Translations under genes and position numbers: made by a program
The notes under the pieces: generated by a model
The model's database searches: none
What the model saw: the letters and a program-made list of their open reading frames with translations, nothing else
What the model was told of the DNA's origin: nothing
In this document: positions 21,701 to 32,319 of the stretch, piece by piece
Layout of the letters: each line of letters opens with the position of its first letter
Position numbering within the stretch: the first letter of the stretch is position 1
Source of the DNA: Lepidostoma basale
Taxonomy: Eukaryota > Arthropoda > Insecta > Trichoptera > Lepidostomatidae
Direction of reading: 5' to 3'
DNA length: 64,000 nt
NCBI GenBank assembly: GCA_022606425.2
Contig: JAHDVF020000880.1
Location: forward strand, 682,001-746,000

Positions 21701-22741
21701 TAGTGAATTGCTTTGATCATTATGGCTAAATAGGAAAAAATGTAATATATCTGATCTAAAAATTAATAAAATTGTACCAATTAATCTCCCGCCAGGGCAT
21801 GGCAAAACATGTAATTCTCCTTAAATATAGTGAGATTTTTGGAAGAAAGATGGTTTCATTTATATCAATAACTTCTTATTTCATTTATATCAAAGTTCTT
21901 TAATTGCGCATCGATAGGTGGTGTAATTTAATTTGGGAAACTCTTGTATAAAGGTATTAGTAACCGAAATCAATAATCGCAAAACTAGTTATTATATTTA
22001 TCTTTAAGTTATACCGAAAAATTGATATGAGTAACTGATGCATCTACACAAGTGCTTCCTAAATGATGATTCCAAAATTGTAATTTAATGAAAGCGGTCC
22101 AGTTTAATTAAAAAATATAATGCGATAAAAAAACAGGATACACATTTTTGAACGCAGGTGTAACCCGGCTGAACATACCCACGCAAAGTGCGATATGCAG
22201 TATATTTTACTGCTTACACATACCGGTACATTAATGGCCCAGTCGGCAGATAGCTGAAATAAATTCAGCTGAAAACTAGGACACGAAAACGCGACGTCCG
22301 GCGGAGCGGGAAAAATGAGTTTTACCAACAGAAAAAATGCTGCAATATAAAATTCAGAATGCGGACTTACAGCAGTAAATATCATTTAATGCATAGATTT
22401 ATAGAACAAAATTTAACATTTTAAGCTTAAGGATAACGCCCGAGCATACTCGAGTGATTTGTACACCCGAGATAACTCGGGCAAACCGATTACCTCCAGA
22501 AAAGATCACTCTCGAATATACTCGGAAGAAAATAAATACGATTTATGGTATGTGGAAGCTGCGATGATTCAAACGTCATCATCAATCATCAAAAATTTTT
22601 TTGACGATATACCAAATATTTTTTTAAAGTTAAAGGTTTAATTATTATTATTATTTTTAAATAAAAAAATACTTATATCAAGGATTTTAAATCAATGATA
22701 TTAGAATTTATTTTACAATATTCAATGTGAGCAGAAAATAG
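21701..22741. other. Non-coding, with GC-richer island at 22130-22380
   Basis: 22130-22380 contrasts with its AT-rich flanks and has no copy elsewhere in the window. Bases 22435-22530 have repeated GAG/ATACTCGG-type words. No gene is supported. Confidence 0.35.
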
Positions 22742-22846
22742 CTCATTATTATGAAGAAGGAATCTGGTCGTGTCCAGGCTTAAACCCATGTCCCCTGGAT
22801 CAGGAGCCAAGCGTTCTATCCCCTAGACCACCACCCGAATTACTAC
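22742..22846 (-). repeat. tRNA-derived sequence (SINE head or tRNA pseudogene)
   Basis: On the - strand there is an A-box-like TGGTCTAGGGGATAGAACGC and a B-box-like GGGTTTAAGCC separated by about 30 bases, as in a tRNA or a tRNA-derived SINE. The acceptor stem cannot be formed cleanly and no CCA-type end is evident, so a functional tRNA is unlikely. Confidence 0.55.
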
Positions 22847-23694
22847 AATAATTACTAAAAATATGATGTTAACGCAATTGTTTAATTGGTTTTAAAGAGA
22901 TTTTTATTAATATAATATTACAATTTTGTGTCGCTTTGCGAGGGCATTCTCAAACAGAAGCCCCTTAAACGACATAAAAAACAGAGTTTAAGAATGCTTT
23001 TGCAAGACGAAACAAATTTTTAACTTATATTTATATTTTAATACTAATAATATTTCTGTCTAAACAATTAATCGCGTAGAAATAGTACTTCAATTTATTT
23101 TTTATAAATTGAACTTTTCATATAATTTCTCTTGAGGTGATTTATAAGTATTATAAAATAATCATCGGGCAATCTACAGAAACAGTTTATATCGCTCTCC
23201 CGATGAAGAAGGTAAACAAATTCACAAGCGGAATAGAAAAAAAGTGTTAAATATTTTATGAAGGATTTCCACCTTGATATTTAAGTATTATTCGGTGTGC
23301 TGGTACTCTGGTATTGACTAATAATTGGATTAAGGAATATTTTTCTTAAGTTGTGCAAAACCCACTTAAAACATTTAAAAAGTCGTATCTAGAGTTATTC
23401 AATAGGAGAATCTAAATATAAGTTTGAATTTAATTCTGCTCGCTTTCAATGCAAGAACATTATTTAATAAATTTCATATCATTTCATTTAATATATGTAT
23501 ATATTACATTCATATGTAAATAACACATACATGTGTACGTGAATAAAAACTCTCGTGTATGAAATCTAACTTTAAGTTCGCAAAGCGATAAGGTTCAAAG
23601 CAATTATTAAGCCCTTATTCCGAACAGAAATTTAGTTCGGCGAAACTTTTCAGGCAACGAATTCCTTTAAAACTACATAAATATCTTGACTTAC
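22847..23694. other. AT-rich sequence, nothing recognised
   Basis: Bases 22935-23015 contain an inverted word pair (GAGGGCATTCTCAAAC... and ...AGAATGCTTTTGCAAG) of the hairpin-repeat style. No gene is supported. Confidence 0.35.
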
Positions 23695-23804
23695 CCCGAA
23701 TATTAATGTTGATTGGTGTTCCGGAATTGCAAAGTGGCTTTCCTTGCGGAAGACTGATTGCTGGAGTGGGAGTCGTCTCAAAGCTTTTTCGTAATATTTC
23801 GAAT
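23695..23804 (-). CDS. Candidate internal exon of an unrecognised gene
   Basis: This 110 bp segment looks like a constitutive internal exon on the - strand. It is preceded by a polypyrimidine tract and acceptor (TTGTTTGTTTGCAG) and followed by a strong donor (GTAAGTC). Between them, 36 codons are open: FEILRKSFETTPTPAISLPQ, then GKPLCNSGTPININIR. One base is left over at each end. The upstream candidate exon at 44927-45137 ends with two unpaired bases (AG), so joining them gives an intact Arg codon. No conserved domain is recognised. Base composition is clearly less AT-rich than the flanks. It is not a copy of any repeat seen here. Whether it is expressed cannot be judged from sequence alone. 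Confidence 0.5.
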
Positions 23805-23984
23805 CTGCAAACAAACAATTAAAATTGTAAATACTTAATTAAGAGAATCATGAATTGATAGAGTGTCGCCTGAAATACAATGAAGATTTTTTTCTAATAA
23901 TAATTTTAAATAGTGGGTTATTCAGATAGAGAATCGAGAGATTCTACAAATTCCTATATTTAAAAAAAAAAAAACAATTTTCTT

Positions 23985-24245
23985 CTTCTTCTTCTTCTTC
24001 CTGGCGCTATCCTAATTCATTGTCTGTGTTGACTGTTTGGGTCGACTCTTCTCGATCTCAGGCTGTACCTCTTACGGTTCTGAGTATCGCCTTCACTTAA
24101 TCCATTTCTCTGAAAGATGCTATTGCACTGACTCATCCACGTATTCCTAGGTCTTCCTCTGAATGGTTGACGAGGAAGATTCACAGACAAAGTTCTATTT
24201 ACTCTATTTACTGTGTGGTCTGGTGGTCTTACTCTCTTAGGGTAT
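23985..24245 (-). mobile_element. LINE 3' end fragment, inverted against its neighbour
   Basis: The - strand reads RPRNTWMSQCNSIFQRNGLS, then RKRYSLRSRRVDPNSQHRQ, ending in a (GAA)n tail at 23983-24000. It abuts a + strand LINE fragment of another family. Confidence 0.6.
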
Positions 24246-24650
24246 ACAAGGCGGCTGTTCAACCAGCCATGTTAGGCCATAGGTCAACCATAGGTGGTTC
24301 GGAGTGTTCGCCACTCAAAGAATTGCTGCATAGTACCGAAATGAGGATGCTGAGGTGGGTGGACGGAGTATCGTTGCTCGATCGCATCAGGAACATACAC
24401 ATTCGCGACAGTTTTAGGAGTGAGGACAATCTCGGATAAACTTTAAGAGAACAGTCTGAGATGGTACGGCCACGCCATACGGCGTCCAGCTACCCGGAGG
24501 AGGCAGTAGACCCAAGCTTTCATGGATGAGACTCATTCAAAGGACTCTCAAAAGACATCGAATCCCACCAGATGCCACCCAAGATAGACAGTCCCGGAGA
24601 CGCCATAGAAGAAGAGCCAACCCCAAGTTAATGGGACAAGGCTAGAAATA
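24246..24650 (+). mobile_element. LINE C-terminal fragment
   Basis: The + strand reads VYKAAVQPAMLGHRS, ELLHSTEMRMLRWVDGVSLL and DRIRNIHIRDSF, then broken-frame traces of 'LREQ..WYGHA.RR', 'RQSRRRHRRRANPKLMGQG' and an A-rich end. This is a known insect LINE C-terminal organisation. Several frameshifts make it inactive. Confidence 0.75.
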
Positions 24651-24671
24651 AGAAAAAGAAAGCACGTTTTC

Positions 24672-25095
24672 TAACTAATTAACTAACTAACCATTACGCC
24701 GCTACTCGAAAGAGTAGGCAGAAAGAATGGACTGTCACACATTAACCGATGCGGCACTCCATCCTTCTCTTTTCGCCCCGCGGGAGACGCGGTGTAATGG
24801 GCGAACCTCATCGCCACCAAAAGGCATCTCCCGCGCACACTTCGATCGTAAAACATTCCCAAAAAAAATAAAACAATATAAAAATATATATAAAATAAAA
24901 TAACAAAATAAAAATAATTTAACACAAAATGTTCATTTTAGATGGTGCACATATTGTCTACTTAATTTATGTTTCACGTATCCACAGTTTTTTTTAAAAT
25001 AAGCATTAATTAGGCACTGAAAACAAACCAACACCAGCAAGAACTTAAAAATAATTTTGAAGAAATTATTTAAATTTGTCATTGGAACGTTTTCT
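24672..25095 (-). mobile_element. Short non-autonomous element sharing the LINE-A tail
   Basis: The left 70 bp are the LINE-A 3' end (CTAA repeats, CCATTACGCCG, GGCAGAAAGAATGGACTGTC). After that the sequence departs from LINE-A into a private body (CGATGCGGCACTCCATCCTT, CCCGCGGGAGACGCGGTGT, then an AT-rich part ending CAAGAACTTAAAAATAAT). The same composite is at 40075-40565 and, truncated, at 63515-63660. Confidence 0.7.
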
Positions 25096-25734
25096 AGAAG
25101 TACCAAATATGTGTTTAAAATTAACTATCATGTCTTAACCATATTATATACTATGTTACTACGTAAAATAGTAACAACAAATATTATGGAGTGAAACATT
25201 ATTGTTAAAAAATAAGAAATAAAAAAAAAATTCTTAAAATTAATTTCTAAGCATAAAAATTATGACGGCTTTCCCAAACCAACTGTAGAAATAAAAGCGA
25301 ATCAGTATTTTAAAGAATTCCTTTAAGAAAACAAAAGAAACCCGCGCGTTTTTGTTTCTCATGGATATGATTATTTCTATTAGGTACGTGTCAAAGTATA
25401 TGAAATGGATTTGGATTTTGTGACCATTTTTTCCATTATATTCGGATAAATGGAATATAATGTGACACGACCGCATTGCGGGAGGACTTTCTGATTTTGG
25501 GATTCAGAACAGAGGGCGGATGCCAGAAAAGGGGATAAGAAATTTTCCCGAATCACGAAAAGGTATCTCATTTAATTACAAAGTTTCTTGTATCGGAGTT
25601 TTCGTAATTAAAATACTTATCGGACGATTCCGCTGTCTGAATTAATTAATGAACTATTTTGGTGCGCATTTCATTGTGTATTTGTGAATCAAAAACATAT
25701 TAGTAGTGTGTTATCAAGTCGGACAGAAAGAATC
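25096..25734. other. AT-rich sequence with a GC-richer island near 25460-25570
   Basis: No gene or repeat is recognised. The island is not repeated in the window. Confidence 0.35.
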
Positions 25735-25990
25735 ACGAACGAAGAAGTATTGCGGCGAATGAAGAAAAAAAAAATAACCATAAAGTGAAGGAGTGAAAAT
25801 GAATTGTTACATTGTATACTTCGATCCAAAACATTCAATCCATGGAAAAAGTAGTGATTTTAAAATAATATTAAAGAAACCCGTGTTGCTGAATGATAAT
25901 ACGAATTCTCGTGGCTCAATTGACATATCCTATTCAAAAATAATGCGTTTGGTGATTGATGGAACAACAGGCTCCTGTTACTAATGATAT
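25735..25990 (+). mobile_element. Decayed RTE-like LINE fragment
   Basis: The + frame begins TERITNEEVLRRMKKKK, the conserved 'T..V TNEEVLRR' hinge of RTE-clade LINEs. It is followed by a degraded 'ELLHCI'-like stretch. An open frame of 63 codons starting at 25793 lies within this decayed region and is not a separate gene. A similar remnant sits at 38396-38465. Confidence 0.45.
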
Positions 25991-26159
25991 GTGTTTGATC
26001 TTATAAATAATCTGGTGTTTCTTGTTAACGATGTGTTCTGATTTCATCTCACAATACAAAGTAATATGATATTATAAACTGTTTAATTTGGTTTACTGTT
26101 ATAATATTTATAAATTGCGTTATTTAATAATATTATTTAAAAATGTAAAAATGCTGATG

Positions 26160-26960
26160 CTAAGATGAGTGATCTGTCTGTAAATTGTCTGCTTTACGCG
26201 GACGATGCGGTCCTCATTGCGGATAGTGCGGACGAATTACAAGTCTTGGTATCGAGAATGTATGAGGTATGCAAGTCAAATGATTTATTGATGAATGTTG
26301 GAAAGTCAAAGGTGTAAGTTTTTGAAAGGGAAGAGCAAATGACAGTTTGTAATATAAGTGTGAACGAAGAGAACTTGGAACAGGTGAGGGAATTTGTGTA
26401 TTTAGGTAGCATGTTCACAGCAGATGACCGAACGGATAGGGACGTCGAAATAAGGGTTCATGCGGGTAACAAAGTGAATGGAGCTTTAAAAATAGTTATT
26501 GGAAACAAGAATTTATCAATGAAAGCGAAAACGGCCATTCACAATGGAGTTCTGGTCCCAACCCTAATGTATGTAAGCGAAGCATGGAACTGGCAGAAGA
26601 AGGATGCGAGCAGAATAAATGCGGTAGAGATGAGGTCCCTAAGACGTATGTGTGGTAGAACGATATACGACAGAATCTCAAATGCTGATATAAGAAAGGA
26701 ATGTAGAGCGGAAGAAGGTATTACAAACAAAATTATGAAAGGATCGCTGCGTTGGTTCGGACATATAGAACGCATGGATGGAGAAAGAATGGTTAAGAAA
26801 GTATACGTTAATGATGTAAATGGGGTACGGAGTCGAGGCAGACCGAGTAAAACAAGGCATGACCAATCAAATTATAAAGGTTGGTCATGTTAGAAGTCGG
26901 ACGAATCGACGTGCGTGTATGACTCGTTGTATGAATATGGAGGAACCTAGAGGAAGCTAA
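26160..26960 (+). mobile_element. LINE-A copy without 3' tail
   Basis: The + strand reads SVNCLLYADDAVLIADSADE (catalytic YADD). It continues through EFVYLGSMFTADDR, NKVNGALKIVIGNK, VLVPTLMYVSEAWNWQKKDA, EMRSLRRMCGRTIYDRIS, LRWFGHIERM and RSRGRPSKTRHDQ to a frame break at 26880. An internal stop occurs just after the YADD block (about 26313). It is a diverged subfamily and ends without the (TTAG)n tail. Confidence 0.85.
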
Positions 26961-27014
26961 ACTGTTATATATGTTGAAATATCAGAGTTCCGCCAAAACA
27001 ATTAAAAATTATAT

Positions 27015-27419
27015 AACTAACTAACTAACCATCACGCCGTCTCCCCGAAGGGGTAGGCAGAAAGAATGGACTGCCACACCTTTCTTTCCTGACATATTTC
27101 TCTCGCTTCCTCAACATTCATACATCGTGTCATGCACGCGCGTCGATTTCTCTGACTCTTCACATGGCCGACATTCAATATTTGATTTATTTGATCGACC
27201 CACGTTTTCCTCGGTCTTCCTCCATTTCTGGTTCCATTTACATCATTAACATATATTTTTTTTACCATTCTTTCCATATGTCCAAACCATCTTAATGATC
27301 CTTTCATTATTTTGTTCATGACACCATCATTCGCACCGCATTCACTTCTTATATTTTCATTCGACACTCTATCATACACAGAATATCCACACATTCGTCT
27401 AAGAGATCTCATTTCTACG
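27015..27419 (-). mobile_element. LINE-A 3' end, 5'-truncated
   Basis: The - strand encodes 126 uninterrupted codons (27032-27412) from RSLRRMCGYSVYDRVSNENI to SAYPFGETA, then the (TTAG)n tail. ATTATAT lies at 27008-27014 and 27420-27426, which fits a 7 bp target-site duplication. Confidence 0.85.
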
Positions 27420-27585
27420 ATTATATTATATTATATTATATTTTACGATTTATCATAAATTTAGCAGTTGTATGGTCTTTAGAAAAATACCATTTAAATA
27501 TCTTGGCTTTAAATTCATTATTATAATTATGAAGTATTACATAAAATGATTTTTTTAAATATCTCTTTACATCAAATAGTCCATT

Positions 27586-27760
27586 GTTTTGGCCGAAGCA
27601 CTATGATACTTCAACATTATTACCTGTACAACAAAATTGATAACCCTGTTAAAATATAATTTATTTTTATTCACTGAGAGTATCGCGACAGCTGTTTCGC
27701 CAACCGATGTTGGCATCAGGTGTAATAATAAACTGCAATCATCAGGTGTAACAATAAAAT
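27586..27760 (-). repeat. Foldback repeat C arm
   Basis: Starts with the TTGTTTTGGCCGAAGCACTA block. The hairpin with CAGCTG and GCCAAC-ATCG-GTTGGC is intact, but the CTGATGA box has lost three bases here (CTGATGCC). Confidence 0.6.
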
Positions 27761-27821
27761 TCTCTTTACATCAATTTGTTTTTTTTGAATGTATACAAAT
27801 ATTTGTAGACAATCATTTTAA

Positions 27822-28034
27822 AGGATTAATTGTATCTCAATAGAGACGAAGATGTAAATTGTTATTTTTTTTGGAAACAGAATATGGTAATCGAGGGGTT
27901 TACAGGACTTATGACCTGTCATTGGTTGGGTTAAGCGATCACTTTATGTTAACAACATTCCCCATTCCGCCCTTCTTACTTTCTGTTTCCAAAATCAAAC
28001 AATTTACATCTTCGTCTCTATTGAGATACAATTA
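27822..28034. repeat. Element B short palindromic copy (MITE-like)
   Basis: A 213 bp element with inverted ends (TTAATTGTATCTCAATAGAG and its inverse), terminal arms of about 40 bp, and TTAA at each edge. This is the minimal form of the family. There is no coding capacity. Confidence 0.7.
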
Positions 28035-28084
28035 ATCTCTTTACATCATCAAAGTGCCATCGATGTAATGGGTATATGTACCTA

Positions 28085-28270
28085 TTATATTGATTCTCGT
28101 GACATTTAATGGCATGTAGTGGTAGCTAATATTTTACAATTTTACTGTCACGTAAATTTTACACCAGAATTAAGACAGCCTGAGAATTCCACTGTTATCG
28201 CCGGGAATCGAACCCGGGACTTTCGGTATGACAGTCATAGCTGTTGCCAATGCCTGGAAGGTCGTCGTTA
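28085..28270 (-). mobile_element. tRNA-derived SINE, head and body
   Basis: The - strand B box GGTTCGATTCC (near 28203-28213) and the body (GTCACGTAAATTTTACACC, then AGACAGCCTGAG) match the SINEs at 3788 and 51853. The A-box region is decayed ('GCAATGCCTGG'). Confidence 0.7.
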
Positions 28271-28286
28271 TTTCCGTTTGAATAAG

Positions 28287-29049
28287 AACTAACTAACTAA
28301 CTAACCATCACACACAAAGAATGGACTGCCACACTTTTCTTTCCTGGCATATTTCTCTACCTTCCTCAACATTCACACATCGTGTCATGCACGTATATTT
28401 TTTACCATTCTTTCTTCATTCATTCTTTCCATATGTGCAAACCATCTTAATGATCCTTTCATTATTTTGTTCATAACACCATCATTCGCACCGCATTCAC
28501 TTTTTATATTTTCATTCGACACTCATACACAGAGTATCCGCGCATTCGTCTAAGAGATCTCATTTCTACTGCATTTATTCTACTTTTATATTTTTTTTGC
28601 CAGTTTCATGTTTCGCTTCCATACATAAGGGTCGGTAGAAGAACACCATCGTGCACTGCCATTCTAGCTTTTTTGGATAGGTTTTTGTTTGCGATGACAA
28701 CTTTAAGTGCACCATTCACTTTGTTGCCTGCCCCAACCCTTCTTTCAATAACCCTCTCCACTCCTACTCATCTACTTGCTCCAAATTTTTACCATTCACG
28801 CTAATGTTGCAGACTGTCATGATTTCTTCTTTTTCAAAAATCATAACCTTGGAATTATTTACATTCATCATCAGATCATTTCGCATGCATACCTCATACA
28901 TACAATTCACCAGGACTTGTAGTTCATGCTCGTTGTCTGCAAGTAGGACAGCGTCATCCGCATACAAGAGACAGCTTACTGACACTCCGCTCATTTTGGC
29001 ACCTACATCCAACCCTTTCAGCTCTTTCATACACTTGTCCATATATAGA
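28287..29049 (-). mobile_element. LINE-A copy, 5'-truncated, with TSD
   Basis: On the - strand this has GAKMSGVSVSCLLYADDAVL (catalytic YADD, about 28960), then NISVNGKNLEQVDE, the distal RT and the C-terminal region, ending in the (TTAG)n tail. Parts near 28385 and 28760 are deleted. A perfect 9 bp duplication (TTGAATAAG) lies at 28278-28286 and 29050-29058. Confidence 0.85.
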
Positions 29050-29059
29050 TTGAATAAGT

Positions 29060-29600
29060 GATTGCGAAAAAATGTTACTATTCAGCCGTAAACATTTTGA
29101 TATGACAGGCTTATAGTACGACCAGTATTAGTTGCTGAAACATGCAAAATCCGGGTCAGATTGGCTGTTCCGTATTTACGGGCAGACGCGGCGTAAATTC
29201 GGTGGACACCGAAATCGCGGGAAGTGGGGGAAAAAAAGCGAAACACGAAATGGCGCCCGATACAATAAAAAATGGACGTGCTAACAAATTCTGTGTACGT
29301 CGGCGGACTAAGCAGAGTGGAACTACCGACGTATGAATTATTGGGCACCCCATTCGAATCTTCGATCCTTATACGTGTGGAAACGGTGGTCCATTTTTCG
29401 CCGCCGATCTTTCCCGCGCGAAATTTTCGGATGTAGAGTGTCCCTGCAATAAATCGCTCAAATATCGCAAATACGTATGATCTTAAATTTTTTTGGTTTG
29501 TTGAAAGAAAAATCTCTGGAAAGACTTTAAGCTCGAGATAAAAAAATATAAATGTGTACGACATTTTATGAAATATACGAATATATGCATTTTGTGGTCA
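29060..29600 (-). other. GC-richer island with a 160-codon open frame on the - strand
   Basis: An open frame covers 29082-29564 (-). The central part includes FRAGKIGGEKWTTVSTRIRI and SNGVPNNSYVGSSTLLSPPT. The N-terminal third is AT-rich and looks random. No domain or splice pair is recognised. An exon, a conserved non-coding element, or chance in GC-rich sequence are all possible. Confidence 0.3.
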
Positions 29601-29789
29601 CACGTTACAATATCAGTATTTTAAAACGAACAAACCAACTAATAATAATAATTAGAATTAGGTTAACATGTTTAGCGCTGTTATCGTGAATAACTCACTT
29701 CAAGCGCGCTTTGACAATGTTTTTAGTCATGAGAGCTGCATCTGACACTAGCAATCATATAATTGTGGGTTTTTAAGTTAGATTTATCT

Positions 29790-29980
29790 TATCATCACGT
29801 TGTTTCCCCAAACAAGTACTTAGAAAGAATGGACCGCCACGCTGTTCTTACTTTTATCTCTCTTTTTTTGAATACTCATAAAAACGTATTATGCCTGCAC
29901 TACGATTTCTTCGACTCTTGGTTTTCCTCAGACTTTCTCTATTTATGGTACTGCGCCCTTGAGATGAGTTATTCATAAAA
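29790..29980 (-). mobile_element. Decayed LINE-A 3' fragment
   Basis: 'CATCACGTTGTTTCCCC...GAATGGACCGCCACGCTGTT' and later 'CGATTTCTTCGACTCTTGG', 'GGTTTTCCTCAGACTTTC' follow the LINE-A 3' order on the - strand. It is strongly diverged. Confidence 0.6.
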
Positions 29981-30030
29981 TGGCGCTCTATAAATTATCC
30001 CATTTATTTTTATAATTATTTTATATTACT

Positions 30031-30490
30031 AAAATCCACAATATGGAAAAACAAAGACATGGCCATTAAGAGTAAGATGAGAATCTATAAAGCATGCGTA
30101 AGACCAATAATAACATATGACGTCGAAGCAAGGGCAGACACAGTAAGGACCAAACAAGTTTTGAGGACTTCCGAAATGAAATCTCTGAGGACGATAGCAG
30201 GCAAGACACTGATAGATCGCGTGAGGAACACCAGAATAAGAGAGATATGTGAGATTGAAGATATTATAAGATGGAGCAGATAGCGAAAAAGTGACTGGTA
30301 CGGTCACGTTTAAAGAATGGACACCACCAGACTACCCTATATTGCATTGCATAATCAGCCTCATAGGACTCGTCCTCGTGGAAGACCACCTAAAAGATGA
30401 AAGGACAGCTGGGAATCTACCTCACTGGAGGAGCAACACTCTGGAGAACTCACCGCATAGGTCTACAACAAGGAAGAAGAAGAAGAAAAA
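30031..30490 (+). mobile_element. LINE-G 3' end
   Basis: The + strand reads KSKMRIYKACVRPIITYDVE, ARADTVRTKQVLRTSEMKSL, RTIAGKTLIDRVRNTRIREI and CEIEDIIRWSR, then stop. Frame-shifted traces of 'HGTRPRGRPPKR' follow, then an AAGAAGAAG tail. It is clearly the same family as 60445-61165. Confidence 0.8.
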
Positions 30491-30573
30491 ATATATTATA
30501 ATACTATTTGCATAGTTTATTTTAAACTTATGGTCCATTATACTATCGATCGTTTTCAACATGAAATAATGTA

Positions 30574-31277
30574 AATTTAATTGTATCTCAATAGAGACAA
30601 AGACGCAAACTTGAAATTGAATATGGATGATCAAGGTGTTTACAGGACTTATGACCTGTCATTGGTTGGGTTAAGCGCACGCTTTATGTAATTACAACAT
30701 TCCCCATTCCACTTTTTGTTTTTATGATCATGCATGATAAATTTTGGAAGTTGTATATATACTCCAAATCCATACTCATCTTCACGTGTCAGTTTCAGCT
30801 GGCCATCTATGTAAATTTGATCATTCATGTCAATCTTTTTAAGATTAACCTATATAATCCACCCACTAACGCCATCTATGGAGAATGATTTTTAGCATTT
30901 AGCAAACAACTTTATTAACACAATGCAAAGGCTATCGCCTATTAGCGTATTGTTAGAAGCCGCCTGGAGTATTATTCCTATCTTATATGCCAAAGAATTG
31001 ACCAGAATGATTACAAATATTTTTGTGAATGTATACTTATACTTGTATACGAATCCTGGATTTTCACCCATGGGTGGTTAATTCAAATTTAATTGTATCT
31101 CAATAGAGACGAAGACGTAAACTGGAAACTGAATATATTGGAAACTGAATACATTACATATTCAGTTTCCAGTTTGCGTCTTCGTCTCTATTGAGATACA
31201 ATTAAATTTGAATTAACCACCCATGGGTGAAAATCCAGGATTCGTATACAAGTATAAGTATACATTCACAAAAATAT
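30574..31277. mobile_element. Element B long copy fused to a palindrome
   Basis: A full element B (left arm at 30574, interior 30730-31010, end block GTGAATGTATACTTATACTT) continues directly into a second, inverted set of ends. The result is a long palindrome at 31017-31277. TTAA is present at both outer arm edges. No transposase. Confidence 0.75.
31017..31277. repeat. Near-perfect palindrome, 120 bp arms
   Basis: Left arm 31017-31136 and right arm 31158-31277 are reverse complements over 120 bp with one mismatch, around a 21 bp spacer. Each arm carries the whole element B end (ATACTTATACTTGTATACGA, CACCCATGGGTGG, TGTATCTCAATAGAGACGAA). The inner spacer repeats GGAAACTGAAT. Confidence 0.9.
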
Positions 31278-31659
31278 ATGAAATAATGTTTTTATGTAAG
31301 GTCGCTTTCACAAATATTTTTATTACTGAAAAACCATTGCGATGGGTAAGGAACATTGCAGATTTTTTCCATTGGTAATACTTTTCAGATTAAGTATTGC
31401 TTATATAATATAGGCATCAAAGCAACGGAACAAGATATACCCAGTAGGAATTGCTCTTACCGCTGCAGCGCGCTGACGGAAATGGAAAATGCAATTCGCT
31501 GATTGCGTGGCGGGTGACGGTTACGTCACCACTAAAAGTAATTTATTTCCTATGCTTATCCTTAGTATTGCAAGTTCCAAGGGTGTTATTAAAGATTTTC
31601 TGACTGATGTTATAATTACGGTTTCTAAGTTTTGTATTTGAAGAGAGATTTATAGTAAC
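31278..31659. other. Unassigned sequence with a GC-richer patch 31440-31540
   Basis: No gene or repeat is recognised. The patch (CCGCTGCAGCGCGCTGACGG) is unique in the window. Confidence 0.35.
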
Positions 31660-31672
31660 ATAAAAGTGTATG

Positions 31673-32130
31673 GCAAAAGAAGGATGAAAGTAGAATAAAT
31701 GCAGTAGAAATGAGATCTCCTAGACGAATGTGTGGATACTCTGTGTATGCTAGAGTGTCGAATGAAAATATAAGAAGTGAATGCGGTGCGAATGATGGTG
31801 TCATGAACAAAATAATGAAAGGATCATTAAGATGGTTTGGACATATGGAAAGAATGAATGAAGAAAGAATGGTAAAAAAATTATATATTAATGATGTAAA
31901 TGGAACCAGAAATAGAGGAAGACCGAGGAAAACGTGGCACGATCAAAAATCAAATATTGAATGTCGGCCATGTGAGGAGTCAGAGAAATCGACGCGCGTG
32001 CATGACACGATGTATGAATGTTAAGGAAGCGAGAGAAATATGTCAGGAAAGAAAAGTGTGGCAGTCCATTATTTCTGCCTACCCCTTCGGGGAGACGGCG
32101 TGATGGTTAGTTAGTTAGTTAGTTAGTATA
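31673..32130 (+). mobile_element. LINE-A 3' end, 5'-truncated, with TSD
   Basis: The + strand encodes RSPRRMCGYSVYARVSNENI through RGRPRKTWHDQ, with a one-base frame change near 31950. It then encodes SQRNRRACMTRCMNVKEARE, KVWQSIISAYPFGETA and stop, and ends in the (TTAG)n tail at 32104-32128. A 13 bp duplication (ATAAAAGTGTATG) lies at 31660-31672 and 32131-32143. Confidence 0.9.
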
Positions 32131-32143
32131 ATAAAAGTGTATG

Positions 32144-32319
32144 CAGTTTTGATATATTAATTATGTAAAAAAAATCCTATCAAAGAGCTTTCTAACAATT
32201 ATTACTTATATTTAGAAACATTAAAAACTGTACTAAAGAAAGATCGTTTACAATTCATCTGTTTATTATAATACAAAATCAAACCGGATGTTGGTTTTAT
32301 ATTATTTTGTTTATAAATA
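32144..32319. other. AT-rich spacer
   Basis: Nothing recognised. Confidence 0.4.

Noticed and set aside
25793..25984. Short open frame of 63 codons with a start codon
   Set aside because: The sequence just upstream is a decayed RTE-like LINE hinge (TNEEVLRRM), and the frame runs through its remains. No splice or family support.
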